Below are positions 15,678-24,150 of a DNA stretch of 64,000 bases, in pieces. The position numbers were made by a program, and so were the translations under genes. The notes beneath the pieces were generated by a model, which had not been told where the DNA came from, did not search any database, and saw only the letters and a list, made by a program, of their open reading frames with translations. Origin of the DNA: JBBRHQ01 sp963738305 (lineage in GTDB: Bacteria > Actinomycetota > Thermoleophilia > Solirubrobacterales > 70-9); NCBI GenBank assembly GCA_963738305.1, contig CAVTVU010000007.1, positions 298,766-362,765 on the forward strand, read 5' to 3'. The first letter of the stretch is position 1, and each line of letters begins with the position of its first letter.

Positions 15678-17306
15678 ATGTCCGACCCCTCGATCGAGCG
15701 CTTCCGCCGCGTTGTCGCGGGCGCCTACGCGGCGCTCGAGGCGCGCCGCCAGGAGGTCAACGACCTCAATGTCTTCCCGGTCGCCGACGGCGACACGGGC
15801 GACAACATGGCGATGACGATGCGGGCGGTGATGGAGGAGCTGGACCGCCTGGGCGGGATGAGCGTGGACGAGATAGGGCGCACGCAGCTGGTGCAGGCGC
15901 TGGCGAGGGCGGCGCTGATGGGCGCCCGCGGCAACTCGGGGGTGATCCTCAGCCAGATCGTCCGCGGCGCCGCCGAGGAGCTGGCGAGCCGGCCCGGCGA
16001 GCTGGTCGACCCGGTGCTGGTCGCATCGGCCTTCGCCAGCGCCGCCGACGCCGCCTACGAGTCGGTCCGGGACCCCGCCGAGGGAACGATGCTGACGGTC
16101 TTCCGGGAGATGGCCCACTCGGTGGCCCGCCAGCTCGCGCACCTCTCCGTCGACCAGCAGCGCCTCGACGGAGGCGTCACGCCGGCCGAGCAGGACGCGG
16201 TCCTGGCCGGTGTCCTCGAGGTCGCGATCGCCGACGGTGAGAGGGCCGTGAACCGCACCCCCGAGCAGCTCGACGTGCTGCGGGAGGCCGACGTCGTCGA
16301 CGCCGGGGGATACGGCCTGGTGCTGATCCTGGCCGGAATCGTCGCCGGTTTGCGAGGCGACGAGGAGGAGATGCCGGAGGTCGCCCGGCATGACCCCGCG
16401 CGCCTCACCCGCCCGCACCACGAGGACAGCCGCTACCGCTATTGCACGAACTTCATCGTCTCCGGAGACGGTCTGGCCGGGCGGGGGTTCGTCGCGCCGC
16501 TGGAGGAGCTCGGCGACTCGGTCCTGGTGGTCGGCGACGAGGCGACGCTGAAGGTCCACGTCCACACCGACGAGCCGGAGGCGGCTGTGGCGCTGTTCGG
16601 TGACGGCACCGTCACCAACCTCGACGTGGCCGACATGCGCGAGCAGATCGCCGAGCGCCAGGCGAGGCTCAGCGCCGGGCGCACCGGGGTCGTCGCGGTC
16701 GCCGCCGGAGAGGGGCTGGGGACCCTCTTCTCCGACCTCGGCGCCCATGTCGTAGCCGGGGGCGAGAAGCTCAACCCGTCGACCTACGAGCTGCTCGCGG
16801 GGATCCACAACGTCCCGGCCGAGCAGGTGCTGGTCCTGCCCAACTCCGCCAATGTGATCATGGCCGCCGAGCGGGCCTGCGAGCTTTCCGAGAAGCCGGC
16901 CCGGGTGCTGCCCTCGACCTCGCAGCAGGCCGGCCTGCTGGCCCTGGTCGAGCTGGATCCGGCGCTGAACGCCGCGGAGAACGCGGACCGCCTGGGTGCC
17001 GCCCTGGAGGAGATCGCGACGGGCGGGGTTGCCCCGGCCGCCCGCGACGACCCGGCGGGGCGGTTCCGGCGCGGCGACGCGGTCGGCTTCGTGGGCGAGG
17101 AGATCATCGCCTGGGGGGGCGCCGGCTCGACCCTTGCGACGACGATCGAACACCTCGCCGAGAGCGTCGAGATCGTCACCGTGATCGGCGGGGACGGGGC
17201 ACCGATCCCGCTCGCGGAGATCGGCGCCCACATCCCTGACAACGTCGAGCTCGAGCTTCACGACGGGGGCCAGCCGGGTTGGTGGTGGCTGCTGGCGGCG
17301 CAGTGA
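15678..17306 (+). CDS. fakA: Fatty acid kinase catalytic subunit FakA (YloV/DAK2-like)
   Basis: FakA phosphorylates a fatty acid held by a FakB (DegV) partner. The N-terminal DhaL-type ATP domain has the Mg-binding motif NVFPVADGDTGDNM and the glycine loop GARGNSGVILSQI. The central and C-terminal parts match the YloV family (GYGLVLILAG, then VLVLPNSANVIMAAERA near residue 390). 542 residues is the normal length. It lies just downstream of rpmB and overlaps recG (GTGA), a conserved rpmB-fakA-recG neighbourhood in Gram-positives. Confidence 0.9.
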   Translation: MSDPSIERFRRVVAGAYAALEARRQEVNDLNVFPVADGDTGDNMAMTMRAVMEELDRLGGMSVDEIGRTQLVQALARAALMGARGNSGVILSQIVRGAAEELASRPGELVDPVLVASAFASAADAAYESVRDPAEGTMLTVFREMAHSVARQLAHLSVDQQRLDGGVTPAEQDAVLAGVLEVAIADGERAVNRTPEQLDVLREADVVDAGGYGLVLILAGIVAGLRGDEEEMPEVARHDPARLTRPHHEDSRYRYCTNFIVSGDGLAGRGFVAPLEELGDSVLVVGDEATLKVHVHTDEPEAAVALFGDGTVTNLDVADMREQIAERQARLSAGRTGVVAVAAGEGLGTLFSDLGAHVVAGGEKLNPSTYELLAGIHNVPAEQVLVLPNSANVIMAAERACELSEKPARVLPSTSQQAGLLALVELDPALNAAENADRLGAALEEIATGGVAPAARDDPAGRFRRGDAVGFVGEEIIAWGGAGSTLATTIEHLAESVEIVTVIGGDGAPIPLAEIGAHIPDNVELELHDGGQPGWWWLLAAQ

Positions 17307-19468
17307 CCGCGAACGCCCCGAGCTTCGCGGTGGGCAGCGAGAGCGACCTCGGGGCGTTGCTCGCCGCCCCGGTCCGTACCCCGCGGCCCGCAGCCCTTCA
17401 GGCGCCGATCACGAGCCTCTCGGGAGTCGGGCCGAAGCTGGCGGCCATTGCGGCGGAGGCGGGGATCGAGACGATTGCCGACCTGCTCTGGCGCGTCCCC
17501 CACAGCTACCGCGACCGCTCGGCGGTGCGGGCCCTCGGCGACCTGCGTCTGGGCGAGGAGGCGACGGTGATGGTCGAGGTCCGATCCGCGAAGCTGCGTC
17601 GGACCCGGCGGCGTGGCCTGACCATCGTGGAGGCGACCGTCGCCGATCACAGCGGCAGCATCGGAGCCACCTGGTTCAACCAGCCCTGGCTCGCGGAGCG
17701 GATCAAGGCCGGAGGCCGCATGCTGCTGGTCGGCTCGCTCGACCGGCGCGGGTTCCGCGTCTCGGAGCAAGAGTTCCTCGGCGCCGACGAGGAGGGACAC
17801 CTTCCCGCCGGGATCCACACGACCGGCCTGGTGCCGGTTCACCCGGCGACCGAGGGGCTGCGACCGCATCGGATCAGGGAGTGGGTGTGGCAGGCGCTGG
17901 CGCGAGCGGGCGACGCGATCGAGCCCCTGCCGGCCGAGCTGCGCTGCCGCCGCGGCTTTCCGGCGAGCGCCGACGCGATCCGCGCAGTGCACTTCCCCGG
18001 GGACGCCGCGAAGGCCGATCGGGCCCGCGAGCGGCTCGCCTTCGAGGAGCTCTTCCTCTACCAGGCGCTGCTCGCCGCGCGCCGGCGCAGCCGCAAATCG
18101 GGTCGGCCGGGCGAGCGGCTCGGCGCGGCGGGTCCGCTGGTCGAGCGCTGGCTTGCCTCGCTGCCCTTCCAGCCGACCGAGGATCAGCGCCGGGCCTTCG
18201 CCGAGCTCGATGACGATCTCGAGTCGGGCGAGCCGATGCAGCGCCTGCTGATGGGCGAGGTCGGGTCGGGCAAGACCGTGGTCGCCGTCTACGCGATGCT
18301 GAGGGCGCTGGAGGCCGGCTTCCAGGCCGCGCTGATGGCGCCTACGGAGACCCTTGCGGAGCAGCACGCGGCGACCCTCGACCGGCTGCTGGGCGCCGAG
18401 GCGATCGCCTTCGGCCTACTGACGGGCTCCACTCCGGCCGCGGAACGACGACGATGCCTTTCCCGCCTCGCCTCCGGCGAGCTTGGCCTGGTGGTGGGAA
18501 CCCATGCCCTGATCGAGCCCACCGTGGAGTTCGGCCGATTGGGGCTCTGCGTGGTCGACGAGCAGCACCGTTTCGGCGTCCGCCAGCGGGCCGCGCTCGA
18601 CGCGAAGGCGCAGGGAGAGGCGGCTCCGCACCTGCTTCACATGACCGCTACGCCGATCCCCAGGACCCTCTCGCTGACCGCCTACGGCGACCTCGACTCC
18701 TCCGTCCTGCGCCAGCTCCCGGCGGGGAGGACTCCGGTCGGGACCTGGCTCGTGGAGGAGGAGCGCCGCCCCGCCGCCTACGAATTCATCCGGGAGCGCT
18801 TGCGCGAGGGCCGCCAGGCCTTCGTGATCTGCCCACTCGTCTCCACCTCCGAGAAGCTGCAGGCGAAGGCCGTGGCCGACGAGGTCGCCCGCCTCCGGGA
18901 GGGCGAGCTTCGTGGCTTCAGCGTCGAGGCCCTGCACGGCCAGATGCCGGCCGCCGAGAAGAGCCAGGTGATGGCCCGGTTCGCCGCGGGGAGCTCGCAG
19001 GTCCTGGTGGCGACCACGGTGGTCGAGGTCGGGATCGATGTGTCCAACGCGTCGGTGATCGTGATCGAGGGCGCCGAGCGATACGGGGTCTCCCAGCTGC
19101 ATCAGCTACGGGGTCGTGTGGGCCGGGGCGAGCACCGCTCGCATTGCCTCCTCTTCGCCGTGGAGGCGGGGGAGCTGAGCCGCCGCAGGCTGCAGGCGGT
19201 GGCCGAGGAGAGCGACGGCTTCAAGCTGGCCGAGATCGACCTCGGGCTGCGCGGCGAGGGGGAGGTGCTCGGCACGCGCCAGCATGGTTTGCCCCGCTTC
19301 GCGGTCGCGACCCTGCCCGAGGACACCCCGACCCTGATTGCCGCTCGCGAGGAGCTGCTCGCCCTGATCCGGCGGGAGGGCGGCCTCGAGGCGCCGGCGC
19401 TTGGTCCGCTGATGGCGGCGGCGAAGCAGCGCTTCGGCACCGATCTGGCCGATCCGATTCCGGCGTGA
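17303..19468 (+). CDS. recG: ATP-dependent DNA helicase RecG
   Basis: A fork-reversal helicase. The N-terminal wedge/OB domain (PITSLSGVGPKLAAIAAEAG, then RVPHSYRDRS) precedes helicase motifs MGEVGSGKTVVA (Walker A), VVDEQHRFGVRQRAAL (DExH box), MTATPIPRTLSLTAYGDLD (motif III), VATTVVEVGIDVSNASV (motif V) and LRGRVGRGEHRS (motif VI). 721 residues. The GTG at 17303 overlaps the fakA stop and is preferred over an upstream in-frame start at 17279. Confidence 0.95.
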   Translation: MTANAPSFAVGSESDLGALLAAPVRTPRPAALQAPITSLSGVGPKLAAIAAEAGIETIADLLWRVPHSYRDRSAVRALGDLRLGEEATVMVEVRSAKLRRTRRRGLTIVEATVADHSGSIGATWFNQPWLAERIKAGGRMLLVGSLDRRGFRVSEQEFLGADEEGHLPAGIHTTGLVPVHPATEGLRPHRIREWVWQALARAGDAIEPLPAELRCRRGFPASADAIRAVHFPGDAAKADRARERLAFEELFLYQALLAARRRSRKSGRPGERLGAAGPLVERWLASLPFQPTEDQRRAFAELDDDLESGEPMQRLLMGEVGSGKTVVAVYAMLRALEAGFQAALMAPTETLAEQHAATLDRLLGAEAIAFGLLTGSTPAAERRRCLSRLASGELGLVVGTHALIEPTVEFGRLGLCVVDEQHRFGVRQRAALDAKAQGEAAPHLLHMTATPIPRTLSLTAYGDLDSSVLRQLPAGRTPVGTWLVEEERRPAAYEFIRERLREGRQAFVICPLVSTSEKLQAKAVADEVARLREGELRGFSVEALHGQMPAAEKSQVMARFAAGSSQVLVATTVVEVGIDVSNASVIVIEGAERYGVSQLHQLRGRVGRGEHRSHCLLFAVEAGELSRRRLQAVAEESDGFKLAEIDLGLRGEGEVLGTRQHGLPRFAVATLPEDTPTLIAAREELLALIRREGGLEAPALGPLMAAAKQRFGTDLADPIPA

Positions 19469-20025
19469 GGGTGATCGCCGGAGAGCTCCGCGGCCGGCGG
19501 CTGGTGGCGCCGCGTGGCTGGCGGGTGCGCCCGACCTCCGATCGCGTCAGGGAGGCGATCTTCTCGGCCCTGGGTGAGATCGACGGGGCTCGGGTCCTCG
19601 ACCTCTACTGCGGCACCGGGGCGCTGTCGGTGGAGGCGCTCTCGCGCGGCGCCGCAACGGCCACGCTGATCGACCGCGACACCCGTCCGGCGCTCGGCAA
19701 CATCGAGTCGCTTGGACTCGGCGGGCGCGCCGAGCTGATCCGGGGCAATGCCGTCGCCTGGTTGGGTTCGGCGATGGGGTCCGGGGTCCGCTTCGACCTG
19801 ATCTTCGTCGACGCCCCCTATAGACTCGCCGACCGCGTTGGCCCCGAGCTCGACAGCCTCCTGCCGCCCCTGCTCGCCGAGGGCGGACGCGTGATCGCCG
19901 AGGGATCCGCCGCTCGCCCGCTCGAGCTCCCTTCCCTGATCAGGTTGAGAGAGCGCCGCTACGGCGGGACCGCGGTCTCCTTCTTCGCCGCGCCGGGCAC
20001 CGGCGCCGGGGAGGAAGGCCCGTGA
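19465..20025 (+). CDS. rsmD: 16S rRNA (guanine-966-N2)-methyltransferase RsmD
   Basis: It methylates G966 of 16S rRNA. It starts RVIAGELRGRRL, then RPTSDRVREAIFSAL and the SAM motif VLDLYCGTGALSVEALSRGA. The usual catalytic DPPY/NPPY reads DAPY here (IFVDAPYRLAD), a one-residue departure worth noting. 186 residues. The GTG at 19465 overlaps the recG stop; GTG 19471 is also possible. It overlaps coaD, the usual partner. Confidence 0.9.
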   Translation: MRVIAGELRGRRLVAPRGWRVRPTSDRVREAIFSALGEIDGARVLDLYCGTGALSVEALSRGAATATLIDRDTRPALGNIESLGLGGRAELIRGNAVAWLGSAMGSGVRFDLIFVDAPYRLADRVGPELDSLLPPLLAEGGRVIAEGSAARPLELPSLIRLRERRYGGTAVSFFAAPGTGAGEEGP

Positions 20026-20522
20026 GCGAGGACAACCGCACGGCGGTCTGCCCGGGCAGTTACGACCCCGTCACCAACGGCCACCTGGACATCATCACGC
20101 GCACCGCGCGCGTCTTCGACCGCGTGGTGGTCGGGGTCGTCAACAATCCGGTGCGCAAGCAGAAGACGCTGTTCAGTGCCGAGGAGAGGCGCGGGTTCAT
20201 CGCCGAGGCCACTGCTGGGATCGGCAACGTCGAGGTCGAGGTCTTCGCCGCCCTGCTTGTCGATTTCGCCCGCGACCAGGGTGCGGGCGCGATCGTCAAG
20301 GGCCTGCGCGCGATCTCGGACTTCGAGTACGAGTTCGAGATGGCCCAGCTCAACCGCAAGCTCGACCCGTCGATCGAGAGCATCTACGTGATCGCCTCGC
20401 CCCACTACAGCTTCCTCTCATCGACAGGGGTCAAGGAGATGGCCACCTTTGGCGGCGACGTCTCCGATCTGGTCCCGCCCGCGGTGGCTGCCGCGCTGGC
20501 AGACCGCCTCGGAGACAGGTAG
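20022..20522 (+). CDS. coaD: Phosphopantetheine adenylyltransferase
   Basis: The penultimate step of coenzyme A synthesis, transferring AMP from ATP to 4'-phosphopantetheine. The nucleotidyltransferase HxGH-type motif is PGSYDPVTNGHLDIITR. Other hallmarks are KGLRAISDFEYEFEMAQLNRKL and the ISSTG-like FLSSTGVKEMA. 166 residues. The GTG overlaps the rsmD stop. Confidence 0.95.
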   Translation: MSEDNRTAVCPGSYDPVTNGHLDIITRTARVFDRVVVGVVNNPVRKQKTLFSAEERRGFIAEATAGIGNVEVEVFAALLVDFARDQGAGAIVKGLRAISDFEYEFEMAQLNRKLDPSIESIYVIASPHYSFLSSTGVKEMATFGGDVSDLVPPAVAAALADRLGDR

Positions 20523-20624
20523 GGTGATGGCGCTGCCCCGGGTGGGCAAGAGTTTGCAGAAGGCCGAGGAAATCACGGTTTCCATCCCGAACAATTCGCT
20601 TACCCGTAGGCTTACGACCTGCTG

Positions 20625-21107
20625 ATGGACGTTCTGGTCCTCATAGACAAGCTGGACGACCTCGTCCACAACGCCCGGCCCGTCCCGCTTACCGATCAGG
20701 TGCGAGTCGATCGGGAGGAGATCTACGACCTCCTCGACCAGATGCGAGCCACGATCCCGGAGGAGATCAAGCAGGCTCGCTGGATCGTCAAGGAGCGCCA
20801 GGAGATGCTGGCCGAGGCGAAACGCGAGGCCGAGCGGGTGGTCCGCGAGGCCCGCGAGCAGCAGGCGCGGCTGATCTCCGACGAGGAGGTCACCAAGCAG
20901 GCCGAGCGGGCCGCAGACGAGATCGTCGAGGACGCCCGCACCCGCGAGCGCGAGATTCGACTCGGCGCCGAGGATTACGCCGACGAGATCCTCAACACCC
21001 TCGAGGTCAACCTGCAGAAGTTCCTCGCCGCCGTGCAGCGGGGTCGCGACCGCCTCGCCGGGCGCGACGAAGAGCAGGCGCCGGTCGAGCTCGAGCAACA
21101 GCAGTAA
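20625..21107 (+). CDS. SepIVA/DivIVA-like coiled-coil protein
   Basis: A 160-residue, highly charged, mostly helical protein. The short N-terminal part (VLVLIDKLDDLVHNARPVPLTDQVRVDREEIYDLLDQMRA) resembles the DivIVA-type membrane-binding start. A long heptad-rich coiled coil with repeated EAxREAE and REAR segments follows. In mycobacteria the septum protein SepIVA lies beside DUF177 and rnc, as this gene nearly does, so a role in septation or polar growth is a reasonable inference. A palindromic terminator follows. Confidence 0.65.
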   Translation: MDVLVLIDKLDDLVHNARPVPLTDQVRVDREEIYDLLDQMRATIPEEIKQARWIVKERQEMLAEAKREAERVVREAREQQARLISDEEVTKQAERAADEIVEDARTREREIRLGAEDYADEILNTLEVNLQKFLAAVQRGRDRLAGRDEEQAPVELEQQQ

Positions 21108-21111
21108 TTCC

Positions 21112-21138
21112 GTGCCGGCGCGGTGTTAGCGCCGGCAC
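21112..21138 (+). terminator. Strong GC hairpin after the coaD/SepIVA-like unit
   Basis: A perfect 10-bp inverted repeat, GTGCCGGCGC and GCGCCGGCAC, with a 7-nt loop, starting 5 bp after the stop codon. There is no U-tract, so it is either a Rho-assisted or non-canonical terminator or the first stem of the structured region that follows. Confidence 0.5.
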
Positions 21139-21148
21139 ATGCATGTAA

Positions 21149-21248
21149 GGCGGCGAAGCCGCCGCAAGTCATTCCCGTCCTGCGGGGCTCTTCTCTCAAA
21201 TCGGCTTCGCCGATTACAAGCCGTTCGCAGGGGGTCACAACCCCCCTG
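21149..21248 (+). other. Intergenic cluster of three further stem-loops
   Basis: After the hairpin at 21112-21138 come GGCGGC-gaa-GCCGCC (21149-21163), AATCGGC-ttc-GCCGATT (21199-21215) and a CAGGGGG / CCCCCTG stem (21228-21248). Four stems in 137 bases with no open reading frame, ending about 80 bp before the next start. It could be a tandem terminator, a small RNA or a long structured 5' leader. Confidence 0.4.
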
Positions 21249-21330
21249 GACAGACGTTCACGGCTGTTCCAACTCTTGTCTTGAGCCGGCAATACGCTGC
21301 GGGTTCTCGAGACGTCGTGAGGAGGATCTG

Positions 21331-22071
21331 ATGGGTGAGCGGTGGTTTTCGGACTCGGAGCTGGGTGAGATGTCCCGGCCGACCATGGACCGGGCAATCG
21401 AGGCGATCGAGTCCGGCGACGCCGAGGAGGCGAAGCGCCTCTGCGAGGAGATGAAGCACGAGTCGCAGTTCATGCACGACCTGCTGGTGGACGGGGTCGC
21501 GGGGCTGATCTCCTTCGTCGGAGAGCGGCTCGGGGATGGGGGCGTCGAGGAGGCCTGGACCTACAGCCTCGGGCGCAGCTGGCGCTCGCCGGTCGAGACG
21601 ATCGACTCGTTGGACCGGCGCCAGGTCGCGAAGGCGCTGGCGGCAACCTGGCGGGCTCATTCCACCAGCGGGGTCGGTCCGGTTCCGGGGGCGTTTGAGA
21701 TCTCCGAGGACGCCGAAAAGCTCACCTTCACGATGAACCCGTGCGGCTCGGGGCAGCGGCTGTGGCGGATGGGCCGCTACGGCGAGGACGGGTGGGGCGT
21801 CACCCGTGAGGCGCACGAGTGGAGCTACGGCAGGGAGGAGTTCCCCCTCTACTGCACCCACTGCGCCTTCATGAACGAGACCCTGCCGATCCGCTGGATC
21901 GGCTACCCCGTCTACCCCTCGGACCCGCCCGACGACTTCGATCACGATCCCTGCACCTGGTACTGGTACAAGGACCCCGCCGACATACCCGATCGGCATT
22001 GGGAGCGCTACGGGATGGAGCGCCCCGCCCCGAGGCCGGACGAGGTCGACGTCGGTGACGGCGAGCGCTGA
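21331..22071 (+). CDS. Conserved hypothetical protein with Cys/His cluster
   Basis: 246 residues. The ATG at 21331 is preceded by a good GGAGGA ribosome-binding site, so unlike many neighbours this mRNA has a leader. The N-terminal helical part has EMKHESQFMHDLLVDGVAGL. The C-terminal half has a possible metal site (TMNPCGSGQRLW, YCTHCAFMNETLPI, DHDPCTWYWYKDP). I do not recognise the family with certainty. It overlaps the kinase-like gene by 17 bp and is presumably in its operon, in an acyl-CoA or aromatic-acid catabolic setting. Confidence 0.6.
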   Translation: MGERWFSDSELGEMSRPTMDRAIEAIESGDAEEAKRLCEEMKHESQFMHDLLVDGVAGLISFVGERLGDGGVEEAWTYSLGRSWRSPVETIDSLDRRQVAKALAATWRAHSTSGVGPVPGAFEISEDAEKLTFTMNPCGSGQRLWRMGRYGEDGWGVTREAHEWSYGREEFPLYCTHCAFMNETLPIRWIGYPVYPSDPPDDFDHDPCTWYWYKDPADIPDRHWERYGMERPAPRPDEVDVGDGER

Positions 22072-23044
22072 GCCGGAGCTGGAGCGCGGCGTCCGCTCGG
22101 TACTCGCCGAGCTTGGAATCGCGAGGGCGGAGAGGGCAACTCTGAAGGCGATCCCGGGGGGCGCCTCCCGACAGACGTTCTCGATCGAGGCCGGCGAGGG
22201 GCGGTTCGTTCTGCGCCGCGACCCGCCGGGCGCCGAGTCGCTGGTCTCCCAGGCGGGCGAGTTCCGCCTGATCGGGCTCGCTAGGGAGGCCGGCGTGCCG
22301 GTGCCCGAACCGCTGGCGCTCGAGCCGGCGGGCGGGCGCTTCGGCACGGCCGGGATGATGCTCTCCTTCGTCGCCGGCGAGTCGGTCGGGCCGCGGGTGC
22401 TGCGAAGCGGCGACCTGGCGGCTGCGCGGGCCGGACTGGCCGCGCAGCTCGGCGAGGCCGCGGCGCGGATCCACTCGATCGACCTCGCCGACTCGGGCCT
22501 GCCGCTGGCCGAAGGAGACGCGGTCCTGGCCCAGATCGAGCACTGGGAGGCGGAGCTGGCGCGGATCGGGGAGCCGCTGCCGGTCCTCGAGCTGGGCCTG
22601 CGATGGTTCCGGCTGCACCGGCCCGCCGCGGTGGAGCCGAGGGTCGTGCACGGTGACCTCAGGCTCGGGAACCTGATCGTGGGCGAGCGCGGGCTGGCGG
22701 CGGTGATCGACTGGGAGCTCGCCCACACCGGCGACCCCGCCGAAGACCTGGGCTGGCTCTGCATCCGATCCTGGCGCTTCGGGCACGACGAGCTTCCGGT
22801 CGCCGGGGTGGGCTCCCGCGAGCAGCTCCTCGATGCCTACGAGGCCGCCGGCGGCGAGCGCCCGGGGGCCGGGCGGTTGCGCTATTGGGAGCTGTTCGGA
22901 AACCTCAAGTGGGCGATCATCTGCGCCCGCCAGGCGGCCGACCACCGCAGCGGGCTGCGGCGCGGCCACGAGCTGGCCTCGCTCGGCCGCCGCATCTGCG
23001 AGCCCGAGTGGGACATGCTCGGCCTGATCGCCGAGGCGGCATGA
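22055..23044 (+). CDS. Aminoglycoside-phosphotransferase-fold kinase (ACAD10-like)
   Basis: The APH kinase fold: glycine-rich start KAIPGGASRQTFSIEA, FVLRRDPPG (ATP Lys replaced by Arg in RR), catalytic loop VVHGDLRLGNLIV and the metal motif AVIDWELAHTGDPAEDLGW. 329 residues. In Actinobacteria such proteins sit beside acyl-CoA dehydrogenases and DUF6285 proteins and are thought to phosphorylate hydroxyacyl-type substrates, not antibiotics. The adjacent DUF6285 gene supports that reading. GTG start. Confidence 0.8.
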   Translation: MTASAEPELERGVRSVLAELGIARAERATLKAIPGGASRQTFSIEAGEGRFVLRRDPPGAESLVSQAGEFRLIGLAREAGVPVPEPLALEPAGGRFGTAGMMLSFVAGESVGPRVLRSGDLAAARAGLAAQLGEAAARIHSIDLADSGLPLAEGDAVLAQIEHWEAELARIGEPLPVLELGLRWFRLHRPAAVEPRVVHGDLRLGNLIVGERGLAAVIDWELAHTGDPAEDLGWLCIRSWRFGHDELPVAGVGSREQLLDAYEAAGGERPGAGRLRYWELFGNLKWAIICARQAADHRSGLRRGHELASLGRRICEPEWDMLGLIAEAA

Positions 23045-23427
23045 CCCAAGACCGCCCCGAAGCACCGGAGCTGCTCGATGCGCTGGCCGAATACCTGTTC
23101 ACCGAGGTGCGGGAGGCGGTGCCCCGGGAGGAGCGCTTCCGGGCGCTGGTCGCGGCGAATGTCTGCGCGGTGCTGGCGCGGGAATGGCGAGCCGGCGAGA
23201 CGCCGCTGAGGGAGGACCTCGAGCTGTTTGCTGCGATCCTCGGCAAAGAGCTCGAGGTGCCCACCGATGCGGATCGGCTGCGGACTGCCGTTCGCGATGC
23301 CGAGGATCACCTCGCCGAGGCGCTCCGGTCCGGCGCGATGGACGATCGCCTCGAGGAGGTCGCCGAGCTGCTGCGGTCGCACGTCCGGCGCAAGCTGGAT
23401 GTTGCGCGCCCCGGTTACGACGGCTGA
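23041..23427 (+). CDS. DUF6285-type helical protein
   Basis: 128 residues, all-helical and acidic, with LLDALAEYLFTEVREAV and RFRALVAANVCAVLAREW. It overlaps the kinase stop (ATGA), the usual arrangement for this family, which accompanies ACAD10-like kinases. Function unknown; probably a partner of the kinase. It ends convergently with the SDR gene. Confidence 0.7.
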   Translation: MTQDRPEAPELLDALAEYLFTEVREAVPREERFRALVAANVCAVLAREWRAGETPLREDLELFAAILGKELEVPTDADRLRTAVRDAEDHLAEALRSGAMDDRLEEVAELLRSHVRRKLDVARPGYDG

Positions 23428-23441
23428 GCGGCCGCGGCGGC

Positions 23442-24149
23442 TCAGCGGCTCTGCGAGCCGAGGGTGAAGGTGTTGAGGGCGAAGCCGCCGTCGATCCCGA
23501 TCACCTGTCCGGTGATGTAGCCGGCATGCTCGGAGGCGAGATAGGCGGCGAGCTCGGCGACCTCATCCGGCTCGGCCATGCGGCCGGCGGGGATCGCCCC
23601 GTCGAGCTGTTCGACGATCTCAGCCGGCATTGCCCTGACCTTCTCGGTCGCGACCATCCCGGGAAGGATCGCGTTCGCTGTGATGCCACGGCGGGCGTTC
23701 TCGGCGGCGATCGTCTTGACCATCCCGATCAGGCCGGCCTTCGAGGCGGAGTAGGCGACCTGGCCGGGGAGCCCTGCGGTCGCGGCCCCGCTGGAGATCA
23801 CGACAATCCGGCCCCAGCGGCGCTCGCGCATCCCGCCGAGGCAGGTCTGCACGGCCCGAAACGCGCCGCTGAGATTGACCTCGATGTCGCGATTCCACTG
23901 CTCGGAGCTCATCCTGTGGGCGGGGGCGATCGTGTCGGTGATTGCGGCGTTGGAGACGCAGACGTCGATCTCACCCGGGTCGGGGAGCGGGTCCGCGGCG
24001 AGGTCCAGCCGGATGTCGCAGCCGGGGTCGCGGTCGAGGGTGATCACCTCCGTCCCCGCCTCGGCGAGTCGCGCAGCGATCGCCGCGCCGATGCCGCGAG
24101 CGGCGCCGGTGACCAGCGCACGCCGGCTCGCGGCGGCGTCCGCCGGCAC
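23442..24149 (-). CDS. Short-chain dehydrogenase/reductase (FabG-like)
   Basis: A classical SDR of about 235 residues. Cofactor motif TGAARGIGAAIAARL, the Asn-Ala motif VSNAAI (NAG-like), catalytic Ser in VVISSGAAT and YSASKAG (YxxxK). The C-terminus IGIDGGFALN is typical. The GTG at 24149 lies 1 bp after the enoyl-CoA hydratase stop, so the two are one operon, suggesting oxidation of a 3-hydroxyacyl-CoA made by the hydratase. Exact substrate unknown. Confidence 0.85.
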   Translation of the reverse strand: MPADAAASRRALVTGAARGIGAAIAARLAEAGTEVITLDRDPGCDIRLDLAADPLPDPGEIDVCVSNAAITDTIAPAHRMSSEQWNRDIEVNLSGAFRAVQTCLGGMRERRWGRIVVISSGAATAGLPGQVAYSASKAGLIGMVKTIAAENARRGITANAILPGMVATEKVRAMPAEIVEQLDGAIPAGRMAEPDEVAELAAYLASEHAGYITGQVIGIDGGFALNTFTLGSQSR

Positions 24150-24150
24150 G

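Noticed and set aside
22055..23044. Aminoglycoside resistance kinase
   Set aside because: The fold is APH-like, but the context (DUF6285, SDR, enoyl-CoA hydratase nearby) and sequence fit ACAD10-like metabolic kinases.
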